Shown piece by piece: positions 1 through 13,089 of a DNA stretch of 64,000 nt. Source of the stretch: Sipunculus nudus (Eukaryota > Annelida > Sipuncula > Golfingiida > Sipunculidae); the NCBI GenBank assembly GCA_026874595.1, contig CM049311.1, positions 57,186,453-57,250,452 on the forward strand, given 5' to 3'. The notes beneath the pieces are model-generated. The model saw only the letters and a program-made list of their open reading frames with translations. It ran no database searches and was not told the origin of the DNA. The number at the start of each line of letters is the position of its first letter. Position 1 is the first letter of the stretch. Position numbers and translations under genes: made by a program.

Positions 1-940
1 TTTAACACAGGTAGTTGCACCATAAGTAAAACTTTATAGCTATAGTATGCCCTTATAAATTGAAACCACATATATTATTGTCACATTAAATTTTTAAAAT
101 GACTGTATTCTAGGTTACAGCTTTATCCAGACATTAAGGCTGAATAAATAAGAATATTATGCCTCGAGACAAAGATACTTTGATAATTTCTGCTCTAACT
201 TGATGAGGTACGTATCAGCATGTATAGGCATGCTACGTGGACCTAATGCCCTCTATGTTTATTCTGAATCACAATCTCAGCAGGCGTAATAAAAATATTT
301 GTCTATACCTTACAATAGATTTAATGAAGATTGTCACATTAATAAACGTTAATAGAATGCATTAAAGGTCATGATTTTCTGACTGCTTTGGTAACATAAA
401 AGCTCATTTATCGGGTGGACGGAATTGTGACCAGGTTAAAAAGGACCCAACCCATTTCAATACAGAATCAGTTTATCCTGAAGCTATGTGGGTCAGCAGT
501 ATACAATAGGCATTCAAGGACCATGTATGCCTGATATAGGGATCATTATTGAGTAACTGAAGTTCTGTTTGGAGAGTGAGAAAAATCTGCCCCGGAGAGT
601 GAAGGACACCCTTCATGCCTGACTGGTGCCATTGGAGGAAAGCACATAAATAGATTGTTCATGTCGCTGAAACTGGCCGGCCAGTTTAAGCTAACAGGTG
701 TATACTGATCAATATAATACTCCACAAATTGACCGGCCCAAGAGGTCAGTGCATGCTCTTGCTACTAGACCTCCACAGGCATAGAACGTGCCCTACATTT
801 GGAGATTAACCTTGCCTAATCTATGAGATTATCATGGATCACAACATGTAATACATGCATGCCTGGGCTCTACAGACCTTTCACTGTCAGGAGAGTTGAG
901 ACTGATAAAACGCCTGAGGTCACAGCCTCAACTGATCTGA
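1..940. other. 3' flank of the TRIM-NHL gene, no gene seen
   Basis: AT-rich unique-looking DNA. I find no convincing exon, RNA gene or mobile-element terminus. It lies downstream of the minus-strand TRIM-NHL stop codon, so part of it may be 3' UTR if the nearest poly(A) signal is not used. Confidence 0.5.
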
Positions 941-946
941 TTTATT
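941..946 (-). promoter_or_regulatory. candidate poly(A) signal of the TRIM-NHL gene
   Basis: TTTATT on the plus strand reads AATAAA on the minus strand, about 118 bases past the TRIM-NHL stop codon. It is the first canonical hexamer downstream of that stop. Position and match support it, but AATAAA is common by chance in AT-rich DNA. Confidence 0.4.
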
Positions 947-1063
947 GGCATTCCTTAACCCACAGCTGCTTGTAGGCCATGTTAATCTTAGGCGTGATCT
1001 TTGGAACAGATTGGTTTTGAAAGACCTAATGTATTTTATCCTGAGAGATTTTGCAGGAAACCC

Positions 1064-3550
1064 TCATTCATATAATCCAAACACTTTGATTGCAAACATG
1101 TTGTTAGGATTCCACTCAGTCACAGCAAGCTTACCTCTGTCATCAACTGCTAAGTCATCAGCGTAATTCACTGAGTCTTCCCCAGTAAGAATATTGCGTT
1201 CAAAATGTGCCTGTGAGTTAAACATGGATACCCTCCCCCTGTCATCTGCCACTAGGATGTTTCCTTTAAGATCCACACACAATCCACGAGGGCTTTTTAG
1301 TGAGGACTTATTGTTGGCAAATCTGCGGCCAGCTGCAGATTTTGATATGGTGTCAAATACACTTTCCACCTGACGGTTACTTCTTGAGCTTTTACATATA
1401 AATTCTCCAGAAACATCAAAAATCTTTATACAGTGATTGCCACAGTCTGAAACAATTATATTGTCATTTTTGTCAGTAGTTAGATGATATGGATTTTTGA
1501 ACTGTCGCCGATGACGACCAGATCCTCCAAAGTGCTTGATTTTGCGTCCATCTGGTTGGTGAATGGATATGACATCATTGAAGGCATCAGTCACAATGAA
1601 CTGGCCATGAGAATTTGTTGCTATCCCATATGGCCATCCAAACATACCTTTACCCCACTCAGCAACTTGTTGCCCTTCTGGGGAATAAACTTTCACCCTT
1701 TTCCCCATACAGTCTGTAACTGCAATGTTACCATCTCTGGTGACAGCCATGCCCAGCGGTTTCATTTTCCCCTCTGCTATAGCATTTATCTGCAACCCTT
1801 CATGGTTGAATATTCTTAAACGATTATTCTTATTGTTTGTAGAATCGTATTCTGCGACAATAACCTCTCCGGTTTGAAGGAATTCTATAGAAGAAGGATT
1901 CCAGAGGTCGCCTTGGTCATTTTTGTGCTTCTCAAATTTCCACAAAAGTTCAGGTTTAACAAGCATGCAGAATTGTTCGTCCACGTCATCCATGTCAGGG
2001 AAATCCACCATAGAACCAGTGTCATTGATGGACTGACTCGGTGATTCATTCTTGTCGTAAATCCCGGTGTCAGTGCTAGAGCTGTTCTCTCGCTGAGCAG
2101 CGAGGGTCATGACTGAGCCAGCCTCACGCCGTATAATACCGTGGAGTTCTGTGTACACTTGCGGTATATCTGTGTTGAGGATTACATCAATTCTAGATGT
2201 GATTTCATCAAACATCACCAGCAGGGCTCGTGTCTGAGAAATTTCTGTTGCTTTCATAGAAAACTCAAACAATTTCTTGATTGTGTCAAGGTGGAAATTC
2301 ATAGCCATGATATCAATGCCCATTTCTTGTTCTATATGGGGCATAACACTGTCAATTGTTGACAGTGTTGACTGATTATCAGAACCATTGCTCTCATTAC
2401 TAGATTTACGATAACCACTGTCGTCACTATTTTTGCGACCGTTTTGTCCTTTAGTCTCTTCTTCCTCATTGCTTGGACCAAGCAGCCTCTCAGTTTCACA
2501 CAGACTGTGAGAGCGTGAGTGGTTATAGCGACTTACTGACTCTTTACGATTAAACCCTATTGCATCATAATCAACACTACTCCTTCTACGGCCATCTTGA
2601 GGTGGTGATGCTCTTAGCAGTTTGAAGGGAATAATAGATCTCTTCCTTTGTGGGACTTTTAAGCTTGTCAAAATCCCTTGTTGATATGACCTCCGACGCA
2701 GCAGTGGAGCATTCTCATCGCTTGACGATTCAGCAATTTTTTTCCTCGTAATCACAGGTGATGCCTGTGAGCCTGACGGAACATTTCCCAAGTGGTCTGC
2801 AAAGTTTGGGATAATTTTAGACAGATGTTTTCTTAGCCAGTTGTCTATCTTTTCCATCAGTATTTCAGTCTGGTGAATGCGTTGCTGCAGGCTATTTAGT
2901 AGTGTGCGCAATGTGTCACGATGATTAAGCAATGCCTCTCTCAGCTTGGTCAGTTGGTGCGTGTTATGTTCATGAAAAATGCAAATTGTGCATATAGGCA
3001 AGTTACAGAGGATACAGAAGTAGGTAGCATGGCTGTTGTTATGTCTGACACAGTACACACTCAGGACTTCTTTAGTTGATATATGGATTATTTGGTGATC
3101 CCTGAATATATTTTGTTGGTTGTGAAGTGTTTTACAACTTTTGCACAGATGTAGCTGGCATTTACTGCAGTAATATTCACATTCGTTCACTTTCTCATTA
3201 AAAATACATACTTCACATTTGATGGTCTCATCCCCGACCATTGACATTTTCTTAATCAATGCTAAAGTCTCACTACTTTGAGGGTCTTGCAATGCTTGCA
3301 TCCCTTCAGCAGGAATCTTTGTGTTCTCAAGGCATGTAGGACAGGAAACTGTGATACCTTCACCGTCAGGCTGAACACGCCTATAACAAGTGTAGTACAT
3401 ATGAAGGCAGTCTGCACAGAAAGCATGACCACAGTGCAGTATCACAGATTCTGTTAAAGATCCACAGCAGATCAAGCATGATCGCCAGTCTTCAGTCGGG
3501 GGAGCATCATCACACAAAGTGCTGCTGCTGATGCGAGCCACCTCAGCCAT
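1064..3550 (-). CDS. TRIM-NHL protein (RING, two B-boxes, coiled coil, NHL propeller), probable E3 ubiquitin ligase
   Basis: An intronless frame of 828 codons plus stop. I start it at the ATG ending at 3550 (G at -3 and G at +4). The frame stays open upstream only to a TTG at 3562, with an in-frame TAA shortly before. From that ATG: a C3HC4 RING (C25, C28, C40, H42, C45, C48, C70, C73); B-box 1 (about C112 to H156); B-box 2 (C167, H170, C179, C182, C187, C190, H195, H198); a helical coiled-coil stretch at about 200-245; a Ser/Arg-rich linker at about 250-530 with several RRRS-type sites; and six NHL-like blades starting near 549, 596, 637, 684, 751 and 794. Family knowledge: RING-type TRIM proteins are E3 ligases, and NHL propellers bind RNA or protein, as in TRIM2/3, TRIM32, TRIM71 and Brat. 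The overall order is that of TRIM2/TRIM32-like proteins, but the filamin domain of TRIM2/3/71 is not evident. The orthologue is unclear, so I give no symbol. Confidence 0.93.
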   Translation of the reverse strand: MAEVARISSSTLCDDAPPTEDWRSCLICCGSLTESVILHCGHAFCADCLHMYYTCYRRVQPDGEGITVSCPTCLENTKIPAEGMQALQDPQSSETLALIKKMSMVGDETIKCEVCIFNEKVNECEYYCSKCQLHLCKSCKTLHNQQNIFRDHQIIHISTKEVLSVYCVRHNNSHATYFCILCNLPICTICIFHEHNTHQLTKLREALLNHRDTLRTLLNSLQQRIHQTEILMEKIDNWLRKHLSKIIPNFADHLGNVPSGSQASPVITRKKIAESSSDENAPLLRRRSYQQGILTSLKVPQRKRSIIPFKLLRASPPQDGRRRSSVDYDAIGFNRKESVSRYNHSRSHSLCETERLLGPSNEEEETKGQNGRKNSDDSGYRKSSNESNGSDNQSTLSTIDSVMPHIEQEMGIDIMAMNFHLDTIKKLFEFSMKATEISQTRALLVMFDEITSRIDVILNTDIPQVYTELHGIIRREAGSVMTLAAQRENSSSTDTGIYDKNESPSQSINDTGSMVDFPDMDDVDEQFCMLVKPELLWKFEKHKNDQGDLWNPSSIEFLQTGEVIVAEYDSTNNKNNRLRIFNHEGLQINAIAEGKMKPLGMAVTRDGNIAVTDCMGKRVKVYSPEGQQVAEWGKGMFGWPYGIATNSHGQFIVTDAFNDVISIHQPDGRKIKHFGGSGRHRRQFKNPYHLTTDKNDNIIVSDCGNHCIKIFDVSGEFICKSSRSNRQVESVFDTISKSAAGRRFANNKSSLKSPRGLCVDLKGNILVADDRGRVSMFNSQAHFERNILTGEDSVNYADDLAVDDRGKLAVTEWNPNNMFAIKVFGLYE

Positions 3551-3562
3551 TGCGCATATCAA

Positions 3563-5023
3563 TACTGATTTTTACAGTATGTTAAAAATGATCTCTTCAG
3601 CGTAGCATCCAAACTCCATTGTTAAAAACTTTAAAGTATTTAAATCCCCCAAGAGGAAGTAATATGTCAGAAATCCTGGTTGTACTCAACAAATGCTGCA
3701 CAATATACACTGTAGTTCACTATAGGTGTTGTATTCTGTTCAACCCAATGTTGAGTACTGAACGGCTGAGCTGTGTGTGGTACAAACAAAGCTGGTCACT
3801 TGATCATCTTGACAGACATAGGGTTGATCAGCTGATCAGTTTGGTGTACATACAGAACAACACAAATCATATAAATATTATCTATAAGCCAGTACTTACT
3901 GTACCTAGTTATCGCTCAGGTGAGATAGTCAGGTTCATTTACTACAGGTGTGTAGACAACTCTGTGACTAGATTGGTTTATAATAGGTATCCATTTTATG
4001 CTCCCTGTAACCAGAGTCTGCAGTATGTTTACCATACTCCTGAAGGTGTATGAGTGTATGATATGGATTATACAAAGATCCAGCTGAGCCTGTGGGTATA
4101 CAGTGATAGCACCAATCACAGTCCACGTCGTGACACTAAGTCTAACTTGATATATCTATGTGGAATAGTCAGGAGCTAACGCCTAGGAGCGTTAGGTTTA
4201 GGATATCCGCCTTGAATAATTCCTAATGAATAGAGCTCTGATCTTTATGTGGTAAGTCAGTGAGCCACCTCCGCTGGCTCATGCTTCCACTCAAGTGCCC
4301 GGGCAGAGTGCCTCTGGGTAATGATGAGGGACCCAGGCAGATAAGGGCCTGATAGAAGGTGAGGCTAGTGCAGTGGTCTGGCACCCTGCCCCTCTCTGTG
4401 GTGATTTCCAAATGGACCTGCACCTATCCGTCAGAGAGTGTTTATATATACCTACATACCTATGTATTAATATAAATACATGGGGTGAAGAGAATGCACT
4501 GGCTGTCTGGCACCATGCCACTCACCGTAGTGGACCTGATGTATGGTTATATATCCATTCGTGTATTGATGGATACATACACAAACACACATACTGCAAC
4601 TCTCCTGCAGACACATTATATAAGCTAAACAGTATATGTGTACAAATGTTTATTTATATTTTCCTATGATTCAGGTCACCTAGTGAGCACCAGTGCCTGG
4701 CGATTTCATTTATTGTCCTTTCATGGTCCACTTATAGCCAGACCATTCACTGGCCCTGCTGATGTTTGTGCCAATATTTTGCTCTGTTGCCTACAGATTA
4801 TAATTCATGCCCTTAGCTCAATGCCATAACAAAGAGGGCACCAACCATATGTATGCGGCATGCAACGTCAGCTGATTATTCCGCAAACATTATCCACAAA
4901 ACTGACTCTGTTGACTAAGCCTTCCAGGGTCACAGTGTCAGTGAGACCACCGTGTGTGCTGTATTCAGATTTGTTTGCTTATTTATGCAGTTGACCTGTC
5001 TGTGATATAAAATTGTGTTTCAG
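3563..5023. other. upstream flank of the TRIM-NHL gene
   Basis: This would hold the TRIM-NHL promoter and any 5' UTR exon on the minus strand, but I see no clear TATA box or initiator. A small perfect inverted repeat (CTAACGC, six-base loop, GCGTTAG) lies near 4177-4196. Two related stretches around 4375 and 4508 share the GGCACC-TGCC pattern and look like a degenerate repeat. Open frames here (for example 3619-4053) lack coding character. Confidence 0.4.
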
Positions 5024-5059
5024 TTCCACCTGGCCAGTGTTTACTACCCACCTGGACAG
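5024..5059 (+). CDS. possible small exon of an unidentified gene
   Basis: A 36-base segment follows a pyrimidine-rich stretch ending in TTTCAG and precedes a GGACAG|GTACAC donor. In frame 0 it reads FHLASVYYPPGQ. All three frames are open, so the call rests on splice signals and amino-acid character only. It could be an upstream exon of the gene ending at 52 kb; phase 0 on both sides would match frame 0 of the candidate exon at 7024. A chance splice-site pair is the main alternative. Confidence 0.25.
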
Positions 5060-6260
5060 GTACACATTTAAAGGAAAACGATCAAATTACTGTTGCTAAT
5101 GGCTTCCAACAATGTATGTCCTTTGTCAAGTCACTCGGCATATAAATTGTCCAAACATATCCCAGAGGTTTGTGAGTTTTGGTTGTGATAATAAGATATT
5201 ATTAATGTGTCAAATATGTATGTGTCGTTGACTATTAGTTTCTGTAAACTCATATATATTTATAAAAACATATATATTGATTGTTACACCTAAGTATTAC
5301 AAAAGAGGAAAAGATAGGATATTGCAAAATCGTGAGAATATTGCAAGCTCACTCTTAATATATAATTTAAATTTTAATTAATTACAATATTTATTATGGG
5401 TAAAGGTCTAATAACAATTAATTTTATTATCCAAACTAATACATTATTTCGTTGAGCTACCTGTGTCAGTCATTAATTATAAAACTTTACAACTGCACAC
5501 ATGGTGTAGTCTGACACCAGTAACTGTTTGTTTGTCATCTATTACCCCTGATATGTCCTTCCCTGTCATTCACAATAATGGTTCTATCTGGATGCGCTAG
5601 CAGTTCTATTTTTAGATTTTCCTATTCAAGGTGGGTGAGCATGTCTGTTCACTATTAGAACACATGTAAGACAGTTTTCCACCCTGCTGACTTCACAAAA
5701 TTGTCAGCTACTTTTAACATGCATATGTTGGTTTGTGCTGTAGCCTATCTGGTATGTGGATCATGTAGTACTTGTCAGTGACAGTGTGTGTACATTACAT
5801 GTTTTATTACATAGTGTATTTATATGATTATAGTATTTGTGTTTGATTGCAACATACATTTATTTTTTATCCTGAAAATGATATAATTAGTACACTAATT
5901 TTTATTATATATATATCATTGGTGTTATGAGCTATAGATATAAGATCTTTTGTCATCATAAATCACAAAATTTTTAATAAAATATTCATGTTGTATGTTA
6001 CCAGTATAACACACAGTCCTTATTTCTAAACATGTCTGTACATCCAGGCACCAGTACTCAAAGTATAGTGATTAAATAAAAAGAAAAATTTCATAAAGAA
6101 GATATTATTCATTCAGCCAAAATGTTCAAAATGACTAGTATTTTTATACATTTCTCAGTGCTAGCACTGACTGTTTAATAACAATTTTCATTAAAACACT
6201 TTGGTGGTAATTCGAATAAGACCATTTTTTAAATATGGAAAATTACTTCTTCATCATGAA

Positions 6261-6262
<2 letters not shown>
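5060..6262. other. AT-rich intergenic or intronic DNA
   Basis: I see nothing beyond AT-rich sequence and short ATATAT runs. There is no supported exon, RNA gene or element terminus. Confidence 0.5.

Positions 6263-6320
<58 letters not shown>
6263..6320. repeat. (TA)n microsatellite
   Basis: An uninterrupted TA dinucleotide run of about 58 bases, followed by a T-run. Confidence 0.97.
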
Positions 6321-6324
<4 letters not shown>

Positions 6325-6419
6325 TTTTTTACATATGCCAGAAGTTAATATGTCTCTGTTGCCAGAATACTGGCAATCCAGTATGTTGTGAGTGGTGGTC
6401 ACCAAGTGCTTCTGAGTTA

Positions 6420-6718
6420 ACTATATGATAAAAATATGAAAGATGAGTATCAGTGAACACTATATGATATACCAGCATTAAAGATGAATACTTTTTTAAA
6501 CTGTTTGATAAAAATATGAAAGATGAATATTGTTGTACACTATATGATATACCAGCATTGGAGATGAATATTATTTTAAACTATATTATATAAATATAAA
6601 AGATGAATACTTTTTTTACACCATATGAGACTGTTTTGTACTGTTTGATAAAACCTTTAAATATGAATTCTGTTTTAAACTACATGATAAAAATATTAAG
6701 GATGAATACTATTTTACA
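6420..6718. repeat. imperfect 39-41 bp tandem repeat
   Basis: About seven diverged units recur with a 39-41 base period. Each has the order CTATATGATA, an A/T-rich variable middle, AGATGAATA and TTTTAAA. Two subtypes (with TACCAGCATT or with AAAATATGAA) partly alternate, suggesting amplification of a dimer. Confidence 0.75.
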
Positions 6719-7023
6719 AAAATAAATGATCAATAAGATTTTGTCATTCCTAGCTGAATAAAATTACAGAAGCCTGAACATTTCATACCTAGATGAATGG
6801 TAAATGTACAATCTGTATTCTGTATGGTAAACAGGGTAGATCTCTAATACTACCGGAATATAAAAAAAAGCCTGGCTGTTCTTGAATTTCTATGGAGTGT
6901 CTGGGCCTAACCCCTAATCTCATTAACTGCTGAGTAATGGTCCTGTGATGGCTGTCAGGGGATAATGGATAAATTCATGAAGCCTCCACCATCCTAATGT
7001 CTGGGCTCATCTTCTCCTAACAG

Positions 7024-7068
7024 AATGCCATTCTGCCACATGGGTCTGGGCGCCACCTGCCATGTCAG
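7024..7068 (+). CDS. possible 45-bp exon of an unidentified gene
   Basis: A good pyrimidine tract (TCATCTTCTCCTAACAG) precedes it and CAG|GTAACAG follows. The 45 bases are more GC-rich than the flanks and open in all three frames: NAILPHGSGRHLPCQ in frame 0, or MPFCHMGLGATCHV in the next frame. Splice signals are strong but the frame is ambiguous. If it belongs to the plus-strand gene that ends near 52 kb, it is separated from the next candidates by large introns. Confidence 0.3.
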
Positions 7069-7824
7069 GTAACAGCCTATGATATGCATGGAGGTCCAGA
7101 TGCAGAGGTTCACTGCTGAGCGTTGCTGTGTCACGTCAGTAGATTCCATGTACCAAACATGCTGTTTCCTACCAGGAAGCTGCATAATCCACACACTTAC
7201 AAGAATTTCTTATTGATGCCAAAGTGATTTTGTTCCCACTTGTAGCACCCGTCATTCTTACACAGAGGTCACTGGGTGCATGTTTTTGCTATCAGTTCGG
7301 TATGTTGTTGTGTTTGCATGTGAGTGTGCAGTGCATGAGGTGACTGAGTACATTGATGGGTATGTCATGGTGATATAATGTGTAATCAAAACCATGGGGG
7401 CAAGTTTTGAGATCATGCTGTGGCACCATCTGTTTTGATGTAGTTTATAGGAGGGATACTTTTGTTAATAATTGTTCATTAATTACAATAATTCATGAAG
7501 GCTAGCATTATATTTCCTCATATTATTTGACAAATTATGGTATATCACATATCTTTATCATCATTTGTATGCTTTAAGATCTGATTTGTTCAATTAAATG
7601 ATACAGGTAAGGTCAGGATAAAACAGTCATCTGAAGAGGAAATTTTCTCTGGCCATTTAAGTTATCAGTACAGCCCTAAACATTCCTGATTAAGATAAAA
7701 ACCAAAGGTCCTACTCTTTTTAAAGTATATAAGCCTTTGTTTTCAATGATATATATCTGTAGAGGCTTTTCCTAGGTGTGAAACAACATGATTTGAGTTC
7801 TCAATAAGCCAGATGGACACAAGT

Positions 7825-8078
7825 CATAACAGTTTGACATAGAAACTTGTAACTAAGCATCTGGGGATTTCCTAGTAAAATCTTCTTGCTGTTACCTATT
7901 TTCTAAGGACTATAGGAAAAAAAAAAACATATTTTGAGCACTCTGGTATTCATAATCTACCAACTATCAATTGTTCATTAAATACTTTTTACAAGACCAT
8001 TAACATAAATAATAATAAATGCATCAGAGTAATATATGTCAAATACAGCTGAGCATCATAACCCATGGGCCACTTGTT
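7825..8078 (+). mobile_element. 3' fragment of the CAGCTGA/CCCATGGG repeat family
   Basis: The last about 250 bases match the 3' part of the copy ending at 48390: shared AGTTTGACATAGAAACTT, then ATAAATAATA, then CAGCTGAG, then a CCCATGGG palindrome and CACTTGTT. The 5' part is missing. It is the leftmost copy of the family in the window. Confidence 0.75.
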
Positions 8079-9628
<1,550 letters not shown>

Positions 9629-10089
9629 GAAAGTAAAAACAGCAGAAACAGAAAGAAGAGAGGAAACCCAATAAAGACGCCAGTGTTACAGAAAGTGTTG
9701 AGGTAATTGATACATATATAATTGCTCAATATCACACCAGTATGGCTATAGAAAATTGGAAGGCTTTCAGGTACGGGGCACTAGGCTATTACAGGGTACT
9801 GAGTGCACTGAGGTGAGGGTGTGTATTGGGGATGAGGGTCATGCAGGTATTTCATAGGTGTGATTGGGTACAGAGTATATCTGATAAATATGTGTGAGAG
9901 TTCCAATGGCAGGACAGACTATTCTCCTTGATATAAATAAATAAATATCATGTTTACTCTCACCATTTGTTTTAGAAGGCTATCTTTCTTTCTTTTTTGT
10001 TTTCATATATTTATTTGTATATATATATTTACAGGTTCCTTTCTTTATATATATTTTTTTCTCTCTCTAGATTTTGTTTCTAGAAGACA

Positions 10090-10351
10090 ACCTGTAGATA
10101 TGTTTAGGTAGATACCTGATTAACCTGTTGATATGTTAAGATAGATGCCTGATTAACCTGTTGATATATTAAGGTAGATGCCTGATTAACCTGTTGCTAT
10201 GTTAATGTATATGCCTGATTAACCTGTTGCTATGTTAAGGTAATGCCTGATTAACCTGTTGATATATTAAGGTAGATGCCTGATTAACCTGTTGATATAT
10301 TAAGGTAGATGCCTGATTAACCTTTTGACATGTTAAGGTAAATTCCTTATA
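10090..10351. repeat. 33-bp minisatellite, about 8 units
   Basis: Each unit starts ACCTGTTGATAT, continues TTAAGGTAGAT and ends GCCTGATTA. Units differ at a few positions, and one lacks three bases. The array sits about 0.3 kb from an unrelated 42-bp minisatellite. Confidence 0.92.
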
Positions 10352-10636
10352 TTTTTGTACCTTTCCCTGCATGCTGGATATAACTTAAATGTTACCCCCC
10401 CCCAGTTTATATTTCATTTATACATATGCTTCGTGCTTGTTATTTTACATTTGTGTACATGGTAGGTGCAGCCATTGACAAGGTTAAAATTGAGTTGCAT
10501 TAATTAATTATAAATTAAAATAAGGAATAATAAATAATAATGGCCTTATAGAGAAACAGCAAACGTTCTGGACTTCAGCTGCTTACTAGTTTGGAAGAAT
10601 GGATGAACATATAAGCCTTATTTGTTCCAAGAATGC

Positions 10637-12410
10637 ACATGGATCATCAGGTCAGCCTAATTTTAAAATAAAATCATTTACTTGGGTCATGAGGTTAACC
10701 TTATTGTAAAGAAAATCATTTACTTTGATCATCAGGTCAACCTTATTGTTAAGAAAATCATTTACTTGGATCATCAGGTCAACCTTATCATAAAGAAAAT
10801 CATTTACTTGGATCATCAGGTCAACCTAATTGTAAAGAAAATCATTTACTTGGATCATCAGGCCAACCTAATTTTAAAGAAAATCATTTACATGGATCAT
10901 CAGGTCAACCTTATTGTAAAGAAAATTATTTACTTGGATCATCAGGTCAACCTAATTTTAAAATAAAATCATATACTTTGATCATCAGGTCAACCTAATT
11001 GTAAAGAAAATCATTTACTTGGATCATCAGGCCAACCTAATTTTAAAGAAAATCATTTACTTTGATCATCAGGTCAACCTAATTGTAAAGAAAATCATTT
11101 ACTTGGATCATCAGGTCAACCTTATCATAAAGAAAAGCATTTACTTTGATCATCAGGTCAACCTTATTGTAAAGAATTTATCATTTACTTTGATCATCAG
11201 GTCAGCCTAATTTTAAAATAAAATCATTTACTTTGATCATCAGGTCAACCTTATTGTAAAGAAAATCATTTACTTGGATCATCAGGTCAACCTTATTGTA
11301 AAGAAAATCATTTACTTTGATCATCAGGTCAACCTAATTGTAAAGAAAATCATTTACTTGGATCATCAGGTCAACCTTATTGTAAAAAAAATCATTTACT
11401 TTGATCATCAGGTCAGCCTAATTTCAAAATAAAATCATTTACTTTGATCATCAGGTCAACCTTATTGTAAAGAAAACTATTTACTTGGATCATAAGGTCA
11501 ACTGTATTTTAAAGAAAATCATTTACTTGGATCATCAGGTCAACCTAATTTTGAAGAAAATCATTTACTTTGATCATTAGGTCAATCTTATTCTAAAGAA
11601 AATCATTTACTTTGATCATCAGGTCAACCTTATTGTAAAGAAAATTATTTACTTGGATCATCAGGTCAGCCTAATTTTAAAATAAAATCATTTACTTTGA
11701 TCATCAGGTCAACCTTATTGTAAAGAAAATCATTTACTTGGATCATCAGGTCAACCTTATTGTAAAGAAAATAATTTACTTTGAACATCAGGTCAGCCTA
11801 ATTGTAAAGAAAATCATTTACTTTTATCATCAGGTCAACTTTTTTGTAAAGAAAATCATTTACTTTGATCATCAGGTCAACCTTATTGTAAAGAAAATTA
11901 TTTACTTGGATCATCAGGTCAGCCTAATTGTAAAGAAAATCATTTACTTTTATCATCAGGTCAACTTTTTTGTAAAGAAAATCATTTACTTTGATCATCA
12001 GGTCAACCTAATTTTAAAATAAAATCATATACTTTGATCATCAGGTCAACCTAATTTTAAAGAAAATCATTTACTTTGATCATTAGGTCAATCTTATTCT
12101 AAAGAAAATCATTTACTTTGATCATCAGGTCAACCTTATTGTAAAGAAAATTATTTACTTGGATCATCAGGTCAGCCTAATTTTGAAATAAAATCATTTA
12201 CTTTGATCATCAGGTCAACCTTATTGTAAAGAAAACCATTTACTTTGATCATCAGGTCAACCTTATTGTAAAGAAAACCATTTACTTTGATCATCAGGTC
12301 AACCTAATTGTAAAGAAAATCATTTACTTGGATCATCAGGTCAACCTTATTATAAAGAAAATTATTTACTTGGATCATTAGGTCAACCTTATTGTAAAGA
12401 AAATCATACA
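10637..12410. repeat. 42-bp minisatellite, about 42 units
   Basis: The unit is built from ATCATTTACTT, GGATCATCAGGTCAACC and TTATTGTAAAGAAA. Because 42 is a multiple of three, long open frames appear with a 14-residue period (VNLIVKKIIYLDHQ). They are broken wherever the variant AAAATAAAATC occurs. Variants recur in blocks: a CATTAGGTCAATC variant and its neighbours appear at 11575 and again at 12081 (about 12 units apart), and a TTTTATCATCAGG variant appears twice about 3 units apart. This indicates block duplication within the array. I see no start, splice or composition signal making it a gene. Confidence 0.95.
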
Positions 12411-12884
12411 CCAGGTACTGGACCAGTTCACAGATATTATAAAAACGAAACAAAAACATGAAGTTCATAATTATTAAAGTTGATTGGGATGCAGGTATTA
12501 ATGCAGTATATATAATTTGTAAGTTTACATCTGTCTCCAGGCAAGGAACTTTTATTATATGATTTGACCTCTTGGTTAAAGAATTTGTCATTTTTAACTG
12601 CTTAATCAAAGTTATAGATGATCTGGATAAATTCTGGCACTGGTGAAGTTTTTCATAAAATGACTGCAGTATTAAAGGTCATCATTAATTTCTCATGTTT
12701 TATGTCTGCCTGTTTTTCCATAATCATATTATTCTAATACTATCTTTTTCTATTCCTTGCTTGATGTTGCAAGAGATAAGTTCAGAATCACTCACATCAC
12801 AAAATTTCTGTCATTGATAATTAATGTTGAGAATTACTGAAATTACAACATTTCTGTGATGCATGAGGAAGCCCTTCAGTTATA
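12411..12884. other. intronic-looking DNA
   Basis: AT-rich sequence with no supported feature. Confidence 0.45.
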
Positions 12885-13089
12885 TGTTCAGCATAGTTTC
12901 TGTGATGGATGACACTCATAAAAAAATAAAATCAGGAAACCTCAAATCAAGAAGTCTTTGTAAAAAAGTTAGTGACCATGCGCTTAAAAGAGTTGTATTA
13001 CACTCAGATGCCTCTGGGTCAGAATTACCCTCCAGGGGGTCTACTGAAGTACCTGTACCCTTGTCAGCCTGTAAGCAGGATGTTCACAT
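12885..13089 (+). CDS. possible exon, hydrophilic Lys/Ser-rich peptide
   Basis: The segment follows GCCCTTCAG and is open to a possible donor ACATG|GTAATA; an earlier donor GCCT|GTAAGC is also possible. The peptide contains SVMDDTHKKIKSGNLKSRS and later DASGSELPSRGSTEVPVP, a composition more like a disordered protein segment than chance AT-rich translation. I recognise no family. The acceptor is weak and the exact edges are uncertain. It lies between candidate exons of the plus-strand gene. Confidence 0.3.

Noticed and set aside
3619-4053. 144-codon plus-strand frame upstream of the TRIM-NHL gene
   Set aside because: Composition is that of translated AT-rich DNA, with no domain, no splice context and an opposing frame.
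4638-4829. Plus-strand frame after a good acceptor (CCTATGATTCAG)
   Set aside because: No usable donor follows, so it is not a convincing internal exon.
10682-12022. Long open frames with repeated VNLIVKKIIYLDHQ peptide
   Set aside because: They follow from a 42-bp tandem repeat whose length is a multiple of three. No start context, splice sites or conservation argue for a protein.
10090-12410. CRISPR-like array
   Set aside because: Units are contiguous tandem repeats without unique spacers, and the genome is animal.
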